Of a stretch of 64,000 nt of DNA, positions 23,201 to 34,057 are shown piece by piece. How positions within the stretch are numbered: the first letter of the stretch is position 1; the number at the start of each line of letters is the position of its first letter. The notes under the pieces are model-generated. The model was not told the DNA's origin. It worked only from the letters and a program-made list of their open reading frames with translations, and did no database searches. The stretch is from Picocystis sp. L7 (lineage: Eukaryota > Chlorophyta > Picocystophyceae > Picocystales > Picocystaceae). A program made the translations under genes and the position numbers. Location of the stretch: the NCBI GenBank assembly GCA_020975725.1, contig QXJR01000005.1, positions 1 through 64,000 of the forward strand. Direction: 5' to 3'.

Positions 23201-26179
23201 GTTATAATCAACAACTATCGCATCTCCTCTCGCAAAAGCAGTTACACCAGAAATAGGTTGTGAGGTTCCGCTGCTTCCGGTGATCAGAATTTCGTTCCCT
23301 GATTGCTCACCAGTGAGAACATAGCACCTACACTGGCCAATCACTTGTCTCACTGGCGTTATAGTAGCCCGGCCTGTTTCTACAACCACAGTGTAACCCG
23401 CGTTGGATTCAAGGCAAGTCACATCACAACGGTCGGTGAATGCTTGGCAGGTGTCAGAGGTGTGTCGAATTTGGCCCAGGGACGAAGGCATTGATGTTGG
23501 GTTAGGGGGCGGGGAAGGAGGATTTGCTGGGCTCCCTGCATCAACGTTTAGCACAGTGCCTGACGTCACTTGAAAATTAATGGCACACCTCATAGAAGGT
23601 GTGTTATAATCAACAACTATCGCATCTCCTCTCGCAAAAGCAGTTACACCAGAAATAGGTTGTGAGGTTCCGCTGCTTCCGGTGATCAGAATTTCGTTCC
23701 CTGATTGCTCACCAGTGAGAACATAGCACCTACACTGGCCAATCACTTGTCTCACTGGCGTTATAGTAGCCCGGCCTGTTTCTACAACCACAGTGTAACC
23801 CGCGTTGGATTCAAGGCAAGTCACATCACAACGGTCGGTGAATGCTTGGCAGGTGTCAGAGGTGTGTCGAATTTGGCCCAGGGACGAAGGCATTGATGTT
23901 GGGTTAGGGGGCGGGGAAGGAGGATTTGCTGGGCTCCCTGCATCAACGTTTAGCACAGTGCCTGACGTCACTTGAAAATTAATGGCACACCTCATAGAAG
24001 GTGTGTTATAATCAACAACTATCGCATCTCCTCTCGCAAAAGCAGTTACACCAGAAATAGGTTGTGAGGTTCCGCTGCTTCCGGTGATCAGAATTTCGTT
24101 CCCTGATTGCTCACCAGTGAGAACATAGCACCTACACTGGCCAATCACTTGTCTCTCTGGCGTTATAGTAGCCTGGCCTGTTTCTACAATCACAGTGTAA
24201 CCCGCGTTGGATTCAAGGCACGTCACATCACAACGGTCGGTGAATGCTTGGCAGGTGTCAGAGGTGTGTCGAATTTGGCCCAGGGACGAAGGCATTGATG
24301 TTGGGTTAGGGGGCGGGGAAGGAGGATTTGCTGGGCTCCCTGCATCAACGTTTAGCACAGTGCCTGACGTCACTTGAAAATTAATGGCACACCTCATAGA
24401 AGGTGTGTTATAATCAACAACTATCGCATCTCCTCTCGCAAAAGCAGTTACACCAGAAATAGGTTGTGAGGTTCCGCTGCTTCCGGTGATCAGAATTTCG
24501 TTCCCTGATTGCTCACCAGTGAGAACATAGCACCTACACTGGCCAATCACTTGTCTCTCTGGCGTTATAGTAGCCTGGCCTGTTTCTACAATCACAGTGT
24601 AACCCGCGTTGGATTCAAGGCAAGTCACATCACAACGGTCGGTGAATGCTTGGCAGGTGTCAGAGGTGTGTCGAATTTGGCCCAGGGACGAAGGCATTGA
24701 TGTTGGGTTAGGGGGCGGGGAAGGAGGATTTGCTGGGCTCCCTGCATCAACGTTTAGCACAGTGCCTGACGTCACTTGAAAATTAATGGCACACCTCATA
24801 GAAGGTGTGTTATAATCAACAACTATCGCATCTCCTCTCGCAAAAGCAGTTACACCAGAAATAGGTTGTGAGGTTCCGCTGCTTCCGGTGATCAGAATTT
24901 CGTTCCCTGATTGCTCACCAGTGAGAACATAGCACCTACACTGGCCAATCACTTGTCTCACTGGCGTTATAGTAGCCCGGCCTGTTTCTACAACCACAGT
25001 GTAACCCGCGTTGGATTCAAGGCAAGTCACATCACAACGGTCGGTGAATGCTTGGCAGGTGTCAGAGGTGTGTCGAATTTGGCCCAGGGACGAAGGCATT
25101 GATGTTGGGTTAGGGGGCGGGGAAGGAGGATTTGCTGGGCTCCCTGCATCAACGTTTAGCACAGTGCCTGACGTCACTTGAAAATTAATGGCACACCTCA
25201 TAGAAGGTGTGTTATAATCAACAACTATCGCATCTCCTCTCGCAAAAGCAGTTACACCAGAAATAGGTTGTGAGGTTCCGCTGCTTCCGGTGATCAGAAT
25301 TTCGTTCCCTGATTGCTCACCAGTGAGAACATAGCACCTACACTGGCCAATCACTTGTCTCTCTGGCGTTATAGTAGCCTGGCCTGTTTCTACAATCACA
25401 GTGTAACCCGCGTTGGATTCAAGGCACGTCACATCACAACGGTCGGTGAATGCTTGGCAGGTGTCAGAGGTGTGTCGAATTTGGCCCAGGGACGAAGGCA
25501 TTGATGTTGGGTTAGGGGGCGGGGAAGGAGGATTTGCTGGGCTCCCTGCATCAACGTTTAGCACAGTGCCTGACGTCACTTGAAAATTAATGGCACACCT
25601 CATAGAAGGTGTGTTATAATCAACAACTATCGCATCTCCTCTCGCAAAAGCAGTTACACCAGAAATAGGTTGTGAGGTTCCGCTGCTTCCGGTGATCAGA
25701 ATTTCGTTCCCTGATTGCTCACCAGTGAGAACATAGCACCTACACTGGCCAATCACTTGTCTCACTGGCGTTATAGTAGCCCGGCCTGTTTCTACAACCA
25801 CAGTGTAACCCGCGTTGGATTCAAGGCAAGTCACATCACAACGGTCGGTGAATGCTTGGCAGGTGTCAGAGGTGTGTCGAATTTGGCCCAGGGACGACGG
25901 CATTGATGTTGGGTTAGGGGGCGGGGAAGGAGGTGAAGGGGGTACTGGACCTTCGCCACAAGTGCCGATGCTCCCTTGTACACCGTTGCATGTATAAGTT
26001 CCCCGTCCATTTCGCACGATTGACTGAAAGCTGCCACCGCCGCCGCTCAAGCAGTACGTCCTGGCTTCTGCGGCAGTGTTGAAGCATGGTAGGGATGTCT
26101 GCGCACAGATGGCGACTACACACATCGCAAGCAGTACGAGCTTCAACGCCATCGCTGGCACAAACCTCTTTGAAATCAT
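20225..26179 (-). CDS. Secreted, probably GPI-anchored protein with 14 Cys-rich repeats
   Basis: A 1984-residue single-exon gene. Residues 1-27 are a signal peptide (KLVLLAMCVVAICA-Q). A short N-terminal domain has four cysteines (about residues 32-74). Then a proline spacer (PPSPPSPPPNPTSMPSS) leads into 14 tandem 134-residue units. Each unit has six cysteines (DTCQ, DRCD, VTCLE, GQCRC, MRCA) and ends in a PPSPPPNPTS linker like those of hydroxyproline-rich algal wall proteins. The C-terminus (NSSEWEHC, then VLTAVVLCLTFLFSL) is a hydrophobic tail fitting a GPI-attachment signal. Units fall into two types: V (VVVETGRATITPVRQ) and I (VIVETGQATITPERQ). From the N-terminus the order is V I V I I V V I I V V V I I. 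Family unknown; a cell-surface or wall adhesin role is inference. An alternative start at residue 10 would still leave a signal peptide. Confidence 0.9.
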   Translation of the reverse strand: MISKRFVPAMALKLVLLAMCVVAICAQTSLPCFNTAAEARTYCLSGGGGSFQSIVRNGRGTYTCNGVQGSIGTCGEGPVPPSPPSPPPNPTSMPSSLGQIRHTSDTCQAFTDRCDVTCLESNAGYTVVVETGRATITPVRQVIGQCRCYVLTGEQSGNEILITGSSGTSQPISGVTAFARGDAIVVDYNTPSMRCAINFQVTSGTVLNVDAGSPANPPSPPPNPTSMPSSLGQIRHTSDTCQAFTDRCDVTCLESNAGYTVIVETGQATITPERQVIGQCRCYVLTGEQSGNEILITGSSGTSQPISGVTAFARGDAIVVDYNTPSMRCAINFQVTSGTVLNVDAGSPANPPSPPPNPTSMPSSLGQIRHTSDTCQAFTDRCDVTCLESNAGYTVVVETGRATITPVRQVIGQCRCYVLTGEQSGNEILITGSSGTSQPISGVTAFARGDAIVVDYNTPSMRCAINFQVTSGTVLNVDAGSPANPPSPPPNPTSMPSSLGQIRHTSDTCQAFTDRCDVTCLESNAGYTVIVETGQATITPERQVIGQCRCYVLTGEQSGNEILITGSSGTSQPISGVTAFARGDAIVVDYNTPSMRCAINFQVTSGTVLNVDAGSPANPPSPPPNPTSMPSSLGQIRHTSDTCQAFTDRCDVTCLESNAGYTVIVETGQATITPERQVIGQCRCYVLTGEQSGNEILITGSSGTSQPISGVTAFARGDAIVVDYNTPSMRCAINFQVTSGTVLNVDAGSPANPPSPPPNPTSMPSSLGQIRHTSDTCQAFTDRCDVTCLESNAGYTVVVETGRATITPVRQVIGQCRCYVLTGEQSGNEILITGSSGTSQPISGVTAFARGDAIVVDYNTPSMRCAINFQVTSGTVLNVDAGSPANPPSPPPNPTSMPSSLGQIRHTSDTCQAFTDRCDVTCLESNAGYTVVVETGRATITPVRQVIGQCRCYVLTGEQSGNEILITGSSGTSQPISGVTAFARGDAIVVDYNTPSMRCAINFQVTSGTVLNVDAGSPANPPSPPPNPTSMPSSLGQIRHTSDTCQAFTDRCDVTCLESNAGYTVIVETGQATITPERQVIGQCRCYVLTGEQSGNEILITGSSGTSQPISGVTAFARGDAIVVDYNTPSMRCAINFQVTSGTVLNVDAGSPANPPSPPPNPTSMPSSLGQIRHTSDTCQAFTDRCDVTCLESNAGYTVIVETGQATITPERQVIGQCRCYVLTGEQSGNEILITGSSGTSQPISGVTAFARGDAIVVDYNTPSMRCAINFQVTSGTVLNVDAGSPANPPSPPPNPTSMPSSLGQIRHTSDTCQAFTDRCDVTCLESNAGYTVVVETGRATITPVRQVIGQCRCYVLTGEQSGNEILITGSSGTSQPISGVTAFARGDAIVVDYNTPSMRCAINFQVTSGTVLNVDAGSPANPPSPPPNPTSMPSSLGQIRHTSDTCQAFTDRCDVTCLESNAGYTVVVETGRATITPVRQVIGQCRCYVLTGEQSGNEILITGSSGTSQPISGVTAFARGDAIVVDYNTPSMRCAINFQVTSGTVLNVDAGSPANPPSPPPNPTSMPSSLGQIRHTSDTCQAFTDRCDVTCLESNAGYTVVVETGRATITPVRQVIGQCRCYVLTGEQSGNEILITGSSGTSQPISGVTAFARGDAIVVDYNTPSMRCAINFQVTSGTVLNVDAGSPANPPSPPPNPTSMPSSLGQIRHTSDTCQAFTDRCDVTCLESNAGYTVIVETGQATITPERQVIGQCRCYVLTGEQSGNEILITGSSGTSQPISGVTAFARGDAIVVDYNTPSMRCAINFQVTSGTVLNVDAGSPANPPSPPPNPTSMPSSLGQIRHTSDTCQAFTDRCDVTCLESNAGYTVIVETGQATITPERQVIGQCRCYVLTGEQSGNEILITGSSGTSQPISGVTAFARGDAIVVDYNTPSMRCAINFQVTSGTVLNVDAGSPANSSEWEHCLQCKVLTAVVLCLTFLFSL
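20305..25935 (-). repeat. 402-bp tandem array, 14 copies
   Basis: Coding tandem repeat of exactly 402 bp per unit, with no indels between units. Only about five positions vary, giving two main haplotypes (CTCTGG/CCTGG/ATCACA against CACTGG/CCCGG/ACCACA) and a separately segregating A/C site (GGCACGTC or GGCAAGTC). The near identity points to ongoing unequal exchange or gene conversion. Copy number may be under- or overcounted by the assembly. Confidence 0.95.
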
Positions 26180-26504
26180 GCTTCCTCGAATGCGTAGATT
26201 TCGACAGACAAAACCGAGAAGCTGCCGCTACCAACACCGAAAGCTGTTCAAGTAGTACAATGCGCAGTCTTGCCAGAACGACCAACAGGTTTTTCGTTTG
26301 AACGGCAGTAGACTCGGAAGCGAGATGCAAGCCAATTGCTCGCTAACCGGTCTTTCGAAGCCTCTTGACTACCGAATGATGCGATCTAGTACGCTTTAAA
26401 CGAACTCTTATTCGCTATCAAAATGAATTTCGTATCTCGCCCCAACTCCCAATTTACGATGTTCCTAAAACACCTCTCAAACTAGAGGTATTCGGATTAA
26501 AGGG
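26180..26504. promoter_or_regulatory. Upstream region of the repeat protein gene
   Basis: About 325 bases between the repeat-protein ATG and the left end of Harbinger H1. It must hold the promoter, but I recognise no specific box. H1 therefore lies close to this gene's 5' side. Confidence 0.35.
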
Positions 26505-27035
26505 ATTCGGCAAGCCCCCAGAAAAAAGCTTCTGGTCCGTTTCGCCCCGGTCGTAGCGGTCGTATTTTTTCGGGTCGAAATCGAGATTCGGCTTTTCTTC
26601 CCCAAAATCGTCCCGAAAGAGGGGGGTCTCGTCCTCGGCGGGGATTGTAAGATAGCCATCAGTTGATACCGAAAATACGGATCCTGCGATTTGGCGCGAA
26701 AAGGAACCTTGTTGGTTTCCGACCTGGACGATGATCCGATGGATGGCGAAGAGTTCCAACAATTCTGCAAAATTCTGTAATTTGCATCTATCGACGAGGA
26801 AGCAGGACTTCTTCGTCGAGCTATGGCGTTTGAATTGAGTGCGCAATGGGCAGTATCCAGGCGCACCAGCCATTGGCTGTGCGTGACGACAATGTCGAAA
26901 TCACGGAGATGCCAAACGTCGCGCATGAAGGATTGAAGGCGAAGCGGAACAGGTGGAACAAAGCGCAGCAGATTGCGCTCGTGAATCAGATGTATATGGA
27001 CGAATGCTGTCCGATTGGCAAGGGCTCCCATGGAG

Positions 27036-27764
27036 TGTTGCAAAAAGCGTCCGTGAGTTTTGGACACTCACACACGTGCCTTGGAGGAGAGCGTGTGACG
27101 GGAAGGAGCCGGTGCACCGGTCTTGGGCGAGGGTCCTCGCACTCGCGGACAAAGTCCCCTTCTAGCCGGCTCGAGGCGTGGTGCCTAGTGAGGTCGACCT
27201 CCTGGTGGTTGGGCACGCGCGTAGGCCTCAGCAAGTCGTCGAGAGAGGACGGAAGGAGGCGCGCTGGTGGTTGGCAAAGTCAAATTCTATCTCAAAGCAA
27301 AGAGGGACGATAGGTCTACCTCTCTCACCGCCTCTCACTGGCGGTTGGAATTGGAGCAAAGGGGGTGTCTTATCCGCCTTCGTCCTCCTCTAAGTCACAC
27401 CTGACCGTCCATTTTGCTCGCCCCGGGGCGACTGTGAGCTGTCACTTGCTCGACACCGTTCAGCCCCACAGTCCCATCCGCAACCATTGTAGATAGGGGC
27501 GGGGTCGGCTGGTTCCTTTCGGTCTGTCTCGATCAAGGTCTTCGGATCTCCTTACAGGAAGCCCGTTCTGATCGGGGGCGACCGTGCTTCAATGCGACCC
27601 GGGGAAACTGGTTCTGGTTCCGGAACGGTACTGTCGTTGTATTCCAAAGGGATATCAGATCCCTTACTCAATGGGTAGCCCCGATGGTTCGGACCCGTAA
27701 GCCAGGGTCTCGACGGACCCTGGTGGGCCTCGTTCACAGGAGGAGGCACCTGCCCTATGCAACA
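27036..27764 (-). repeat. 3' LTR of the gypsy element
   Basis: 729 bp, preceded by GGAG. Apparently identical to the LTR at 34058. Confidence 0.95.
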
Positions 27765-29761
27765 CTCTCCCGGCTCCCTGGGACGAACCCGGCTATACCT
27801 GAAAGTCATAGATGTATGCTATGGGGTCATACAACATTGATCTGATCTGGTCTGCAAGATAGTAGTCTTTCTTGCCATCTGTCCATAGCACCTCAAAGAG
27901 CCCATTGTCTTCATCTGTCACCAACCCCTGATAATAAGCTGACTTGTCCTGCCCCTCATGGAAAAGCTCCTGCACAACTGCGCCGGTTAGGTCGGTCCGT
28001 TGCGGCTTGCGTGGCCGCTGTCTGGTCTGAAAAGGTAGCTTGGTGAATGGCCAGGTGTTGATCATAATTGGGCTGGGTGACTGCAAGTAGGTAGTTTTCT
28101 TATGCGTCTGAACTGCTTCATAGTTAGCATCTGTGATACCCTGTTCTGGAATACACCCATTGTGTTCTTCCAGTGGTAAAAAGTCATCCAACAAAGCTGC
28201 TGTTTCATCCACCCAGAAGTAGCGTTGCGAAGGATCTGACAGATTGCTTTCCACCCAATAGCGTACTGGCCTCGCTGGGAACGCGGAGAAATCGCGAGCA
28301 GGTAGCGTCGTATGCGGTACAGCTTTGACTCGGTGCGCATAGCATCTGTGTCCGGCAGCGGAGACGCTTGCAGTTGTCGCTCTTCGTCCATCGGAAATAG
28401 CGTGAGGTCTGAATCTGTCTTGTGTTCAAGGCGATCAGCGTGGATTCGTTCTGAAAATGCAGAGCCTGGTGGTAAGTCCAGTTCGTAACAGCCGTTCCTC
28501 AGCGCCCGTTTAATGACATAAGGGCCAACAAAGTATGGGTCCAGCTTATGTTTGTCAGCAGGCCCCTTGAGACCATACTGCACTTCACCTTGTCCCCAGC
28601 TTCAAATGTTATCTTCGGTCGATGCGCGGCAGCGGCAGCCATGCGCTCCGCAGCCTTACGCAAATTGGCCTGGACAGTATCATAGACCGATCGGTGCTGT
28701 TTTAATAAACTGGTTACCCGGCGGTCGAATGTCGTTACGATGTCTGATTGATTAGTGCCCTCTATGCTTGGAATCTGCAAATGCCAGGGCAGTCTGGATG
28801 GACATCCAAATAATAGCTGAAAGGGTGAGAAGTTAGTAGCTGTATGCACCGAATCGTTGTATGCGTGAGCTGCTGCTTGTAAGAACAGATCCCATTGGTG
28901 CTTATCAGAGCATGTTGTTCTCAACGTTTGCAGGAGCGTGCGATGCTGTCGCTCTGCTCCTCCCTGCGATTGAGAATGATATGGAGTGCCAGTAACATGG
29001 CGGACTCCCAAAGCTGCACAGAAAGCTTGAAACAACGATCGGTAGGCGGGCCCGTTGTCGGTATGTATATGAACTGGGGTGTGATACTTGTACACCAGGT
29101 TATCCATTAAGCACTGAGCCTGACGATGCGCACTCCATGTGGAGTGAATCGGTATATAGATAGGGAACTTCGTGAAGCGGTCCACCACTGTCAGGACAGC
29201 ATTATGGCCAAGAGCAGTGAGCGGTAGATTTTCAACCACATCTATCACAACAGTATGGAAAGGATACGGAAAGAACCTGAACTCTGGGCAAAGCTGACTG
29301 TGTCGGGACCGGTTACTGGGCTTCTGCAGTTGGCACACAGGGCAGCGTGCGACGAAGAGTTCGACGTGTCTCTTCAGGTCCTTCCACGTGAAGTGTCTTG
29401 AGGCATCTGCATAAGTTCTCGCTGAACCAAAGTGTCGCTGATCATGAACCATGTGTAGCAGCTCCTGTCTGAGGCTGTTGTCTGCAGGCACCACCAGTAC
29501 TGGCTGTGCATTGTCACTGGTTGTAAAAAGAAGGCTGTCCTTGACAATATGGTCTTCAGTTGGAGAATGAAGAAGTTCCTGGTAGCTGGCATCATTGTCG
29601 GCAGCGATGCGTATACGCTCCAGTAGAGTAGGTGGCTCCCCTTGCGTAGCGCAGAGCATTGAGCGCACCGATCGTGGCGTAGTAATTGACGCGATCGATC
29701 CACACACAGTCCCTGCTGGACTGCGGCATGCTAGCGGTCTAAGCGTCCGTGTGTGAATTTG

Positions 29762-30634
29762 CCAACGCAGCAGCATGTGGGCAATCCATCCAACTGGAAA
29801 TGCATTACCACACATGCACTGCCGGCTCGCATCGCTTACGTTCGCTGCAGCAGTATCACCAGGCTGCATCCCAACCAATCGCTCTCGTTCGTTAACGCTC
29901 AGCGGGCGAAGTTCGCCTCCTTCATCATGGACCCAGGTGGTTTTCGCACGATCGCTGTGCGACCGTGAGCTGGCCATCAAAGTTGGACATTTCAAGCGAG
30001 GTCGATTCAGAGCATCGCGTTGGACGGTTGCACCAGCTTCCAAGCACTCCTGACAGGTAAGAGGTACTGGTCCTGTCGAGAGCTGAGGTTCCTGCAGAGG
30101 GGGTAGTGAGGTCCAGCATAACCTTGTACGAGCCTGCGCCCCATACTGTGACAGGTCCTCAACTACTGGGGATCCAAACCATTCAGCAATCGTGTCCAGG
30201 TGAGATTCCAGGTGAGTAGCAAATGGGGTGCACTCTAATATAAAGTCCGGACTGTTCAAGCGCTTGTGTATATTAGCAACTGCAGTGAACAGCTCTCGTT
30301 GGTCAAACAGTCCTAGGGGAGGTTTGCCTTGGTCTGTGTTCGCTCGCGAAAAGGGCTGGCAGGGTACTCCTGCTATAAGTAAGTGTACCTTGGGGAGTTT
30401 TCGCCGCTGCCCTAATATGGTCACATCATTGCCGTAACGGAATATGTCTTTGCGCGTAAACAGCCCTGGACGGGCGAGTCGTACTTGATTGAACACCCTC
30501 TGTATGACGCTGCGGCAATCTGGGTCCCTTTCGACGGCAATGTAATCGATCGTAATATCTGTGGATGGAGGCAGAGCAATTTCCAAAGCGCGTAGCGTTG
30601 TACCCATACCAGCACACAGATCCAGTATGCAGTA
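29762..30634 (-). other. C5-cytosine methyltransferase domain within gypsy pol
   Basis: About 290 residues inside the same reading frame as RT and integrase, directly after RNase H. Visible motifs: [16 protein letters not shown] (SAM binding); [14 protein letters not shown] with the catalytic Cys of [13 protein letters not shown] (the usual ENV is ECT here, with the key Glu present); VIII, ARTRLCW; a variable region of about 65 residues that would be the target-recognition part; [38 protein letters not shown]. All elements needed for 5-methylcytosine transfer are present in the usual order. Methyltransferases in retrotransposons have been reported in charophytes and dinoflagellates. Activity and sequence preference are not known from sequence. 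Confidence 0.93.
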
Positions 30635-32772
30635 GACTGATCCACTGTCCACCTTAGCCGAATGGCGCGATAAGTAGTCTGCCCCAGTATTTTCTGATCC
30701 TGGTCTATACTCAACAGTGAAGGGGGCAAAGTAGGCTAATTTCTCAATCCATCGCATCTCGCGCGGAGACAGCTGCTCTGTAGACTTGGTGTTGAGGAAA
30801 TGGCTGGCTTTGTTATCCGTAAGTACGCTGAAGTGCTGACCAAACAACAAGTGTCTCCAGTGCTGCAGAGCATACAGGATGGCACAGGTTTCCTTCTCTG
30901 CTAGATGATAATTCTGTTGGGCTTGATTCAGCTTCTTTGACCAATATTCAACTGGGTGCCACTCCCCTTGCTCATCCTGCTGCATCAGAACTGCTCCCAT
31001 GCCGATGTCCGAAGCATCCGTCTCGACTCGGATCGGTCGGTCCTCATCGAAGAGTGCCAGGACAGGTGGGTTCGTGAGTGCTGCAACCAGCTTGTTATAA
31101 GCTTCTTCTTGTGGGCCTTTCCAGTAGGATGTGAACCCATGTTTCATCGATGCCTGGTTCAACTCAGTCAATGGGGCTGTAAGTTCAGCATAATGCGGAA
31201 CGAATCGCATATAGAATTGGCACAGCCCAAGGAAGGCCATATTATCGCGTTGCGACTGCGGTCGTGGGAACTGCTGGATCTTGGTAAGTAGGTGGTTGGT
31301 ACACGCCAACTGTCCATTACGTATCCGAAAGCCTACCCACTCCAGAGTACTTCTGAAAAAGTGACACTTCGATCGTTTCAGCCAGATGTCGGCCTGTTCG
31401 CAAGTAGCGAAGAATTCCTCAAGGTGTTGGAAATGCTGTTCTTTTGTTTCAGAATGCACCAATATGTCATCCATGTACACCTTTAAGTAGAGCAGGTGAC
31501 CAAATATTCTGTTCATCATGCGCTGAAACATCGCAGGCGCGTTGGCAGCACCCATGGGCATGACCTTCCACACATAGGATCCAAAGGGTGTGACCACTGC
31601 AGTTTTATGGATGTCGGCAGGATCCATCCTAACCTGGTGGAACCCATCCAAAGCATCCAGCGAGGAAAAGTATTTCGCACCTCTCAAGTTCTGCAGGTAG
31701 TCATCTATACGGGGCAGCGGATATCTGTCCTTGACAGTAACATTGTTGAGCAGGCGGTAGTCAAACGCGACCCGCCAGCCCCCGTCTTTCTTCGGTACTA
31801 GGATTACTGGGGCTCCCCAGCTGGAGCCAGCACAAAGGTCCATTTTACCGGCATCGACGTATTCGCTGATTAACTCCTTTAGGGCAGCCTGCTGGTGAGG
31901 GGATAGCCGATAATAATTCCTGTACTGCGGGGTCGCATTTTCAGTGAGCTGTATTTTGAAGGCCTCTCCGCTAACACGCTCTGGCGGTAGCTGCGTACGA
32001 GGCTCAAATAAGCCCTTATATCGGTGATTGATCAGTCCGTCCAGCCGGTACTGATCGCTGTGGTCCAGCTCCCATTCATCGCTGACTTTTGTCCGCATGT
32101 GGTCAAGGTCTGCTTCTTCATCGATAATTTCTGGTCTGGGATCCAGAGGCTGTATCATAAGCAATAGACAGCCTGGGTCCTGTACCGCCTTCCGAGCTTC
32201 GCATCTGGGGACGATTAAGTCCAGCTTTCTGGATGCGATGAACTGGTGATCTCCATACACAGTGTGCTTTCTGCCATTACTGTTCTTTAAGACCATTCGG
32301 TGGTTCTGCCAGTCTAGGGCCATCAGGTGTTTGTCACAGAAGGTCCCCCCTAATATGCAATCAAATGTCTCAAGTGGTGCAACTGCGAAGGGTACTTGAC
32401 CACGGAAGCCATCGATCGTAACGGTGGCCTGAATTACTGGGGCTGTATGAACCCGCTGGCCTACGGCTACGGTGAACTGCACGGCATCGCCAGTGTTCTT
32501 CCAGGTCACCCCTGCTGGGTCAGTGGACTGCAGTTCATGAAATAGTTTCTCGCTGATGAATGAGTAGCTTGCTAATGTATCAAGGTAGGCTTGTGTCCTG
32601 ATTTTGTTCGTTTTCTTTCCAAAGTAAGTTTCTGCAGCTAGGAATTCCTGTCTAGGCCTTATATTACTCAATGAGTTCAGGCAGACAGGAGTCCTTTCAT
32701 TGGTAACCGGGGCTGCTGCTGGTTTCGCTCCCGGCTCCGCTCCGGTAACCTGGGTCACCGGGCGGAGTGTAC

Positions 32773-34011
32773 TCAGTTTTTTGGGGCACCCATAACAGAT
32801 GCCATTTTGCATGAGGACTGATCATGGCCGTAACGACGGCAGCGTTGGCACAGCCCGTGCGCAAGGCACATGTTCTTCTCTTCCTGGGACAGCCTGGCTC
32901 CGAGCGGCTTGTTCGATAGCTGAGTTTGCACCTTTATGATAGCACTCTTCTGCCCTTCATCGAGATCGTCGAATCGCTTTCGCTCTCTCCTTGCGGAGCC
33001 GCTGTCCTGATTATCCTTCGATGGCGCCGGCATCGCAGCAGCTACTGGCCTTCGCATCGGTTCCAAACGGGGACGGTGATCGCTGTTGCGACGGGCAGTT
33101 GCGTAGCGATTCTTCCATTGATCATCAGCTGTCTTGGTCTCTTTGCGGGGCTGTTCAGCAGCTTCCTTTTCTAGCTTGAATATGACTGATGCTAAGTTTC
33201 CTGGTTCCATGTCAGGAACTTTATCCACATCAATCAGGTGGTCCAGGTGCTTATACAACGCTCGCTGGAGGTAGGCTGGCAGCCCGTGCTGCAGCCTTGC
33301 TGATATATCATTCTCCGTTAGCGTACGGCATACAGGAGATGTACTTGCGTTGACGACGAATGTCAATTGCACCAGCCGGTTCAGAAACTGTAAAGCATTT
33401 TCGCCCCGGCGCATACGGGTAGTATGAAATTCGCGCCATGCTTCGGGGCCTGGGTCTTGATTCTGGAACGTACGGCGGAGGTAAGCGTACAATTCTTCCA
33501 CTGATTTGAGGGCACCTGGATCGCGCATAATGAGATTCTGCACCATTGATTTTGCTGTGCCTCCCAAAGCTTGACTGATCGCAAGTACCAACTGCTCTTT
33601 CGGACGGTCGAGAGCGTATGCTTGGCACCAACACACAACATCACGATACCAGTAAGTTAAAGCATATGGATTTTCATCAAGCTCCAGTCCAGTAAATTTT
33701 TCAGGCTTCTCCAGGGAGACCTTTTGTATGTTCTTTGAGTCCTGGAGGGCTGTTCCATACAATGTGGTGAGATGAGGAAGTCCCTCTTCCTCGGAGGGCG
33801 CATGCGTCCCTCCTACGGTTGTCACTTGCTGATTTTCTTGGTTCTCATCGGTGATATTTTGTTCTTCGCCATCAGTTGGGTTTGTTTGCAAGGCTTCAAG
33901 CTGACCTTCGAGCTCAGCAATGCGCTCTTGGAGCGTGCTTCGCATGGCTCGTTCTTCTTCCAAGTCCCTACGGAGCGAACCCATTCGAGTTGTGTGCTCC
34001 GGATCTTCCAT
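32773..34011 (-). CDS. gag of the methyltransferase-bearing gypsy
   Basis: 412 residues. N-terminal coiled coil ([20 protein letters not shown]), a retrotransposon gag core (about 90-290; [20 protein letters not shown], then [20 protein letters not shown]) and a C-terminal CCHC-type knuckle ([15 protein letters not shown]). It packages the element RNA into cytoplasmic particles. Closely related to the gag relic at 0.6-1.9 kb. Confidence 0.9.
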   Translation of the reverse strand: MEDPEHTTRMGSLRRDLEEERAMRSTLQERIAELEGQLEALQTNPTDGEEQNITDENQENQQVTTVGGTHAPSEEEGLPHLTTLYGTALQDSKNIQKVSLEKPEKFTGLELDENPYALTYWYRDVVCWCQAYALDRPKEQLVLAISQALGGTAKSMVQNLIMRDPGALKSVEELYAYLRRTFQNQDPGPEAWREFHTTRMRRGENALQFLNRLVQLTFVVNASTSPVCRTLTENDISARLQHGLPAYLQRALYKHLDHLIDVDKVPDMEPGNLASVIFKLEKEAAEQPRKETKTADDQWKNRYATARRNSDHRPRLEPMRRPVAAAMPAPSKDNQDSGSARRERKRFDDLDEGQKSAIIKVQTQLSNKPLGARLSQEEKNMCLAHGLCQRCRRYGHDQSSCKMASVMGAPKN

Positions 34012-34057
34012 TTACTTGAACGTACGGCAGTCTTCTCTCAAGTACAAGCTTAGACAG

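Noticed and set aside
20489-25906. Fourteen 63-codon plus-strand frames in the repeat array
   Set aside because: Antisense shadows of the 402-bp coding repeat, one per unit.
29762-30634. A host DNA methyltransferase gene into which a retrotransposon inserted
   Set aside because: The domain is in one continuous frame with RNase H on one side and integrase on the other and lies inside the LTR pair, so it belongs to the element.
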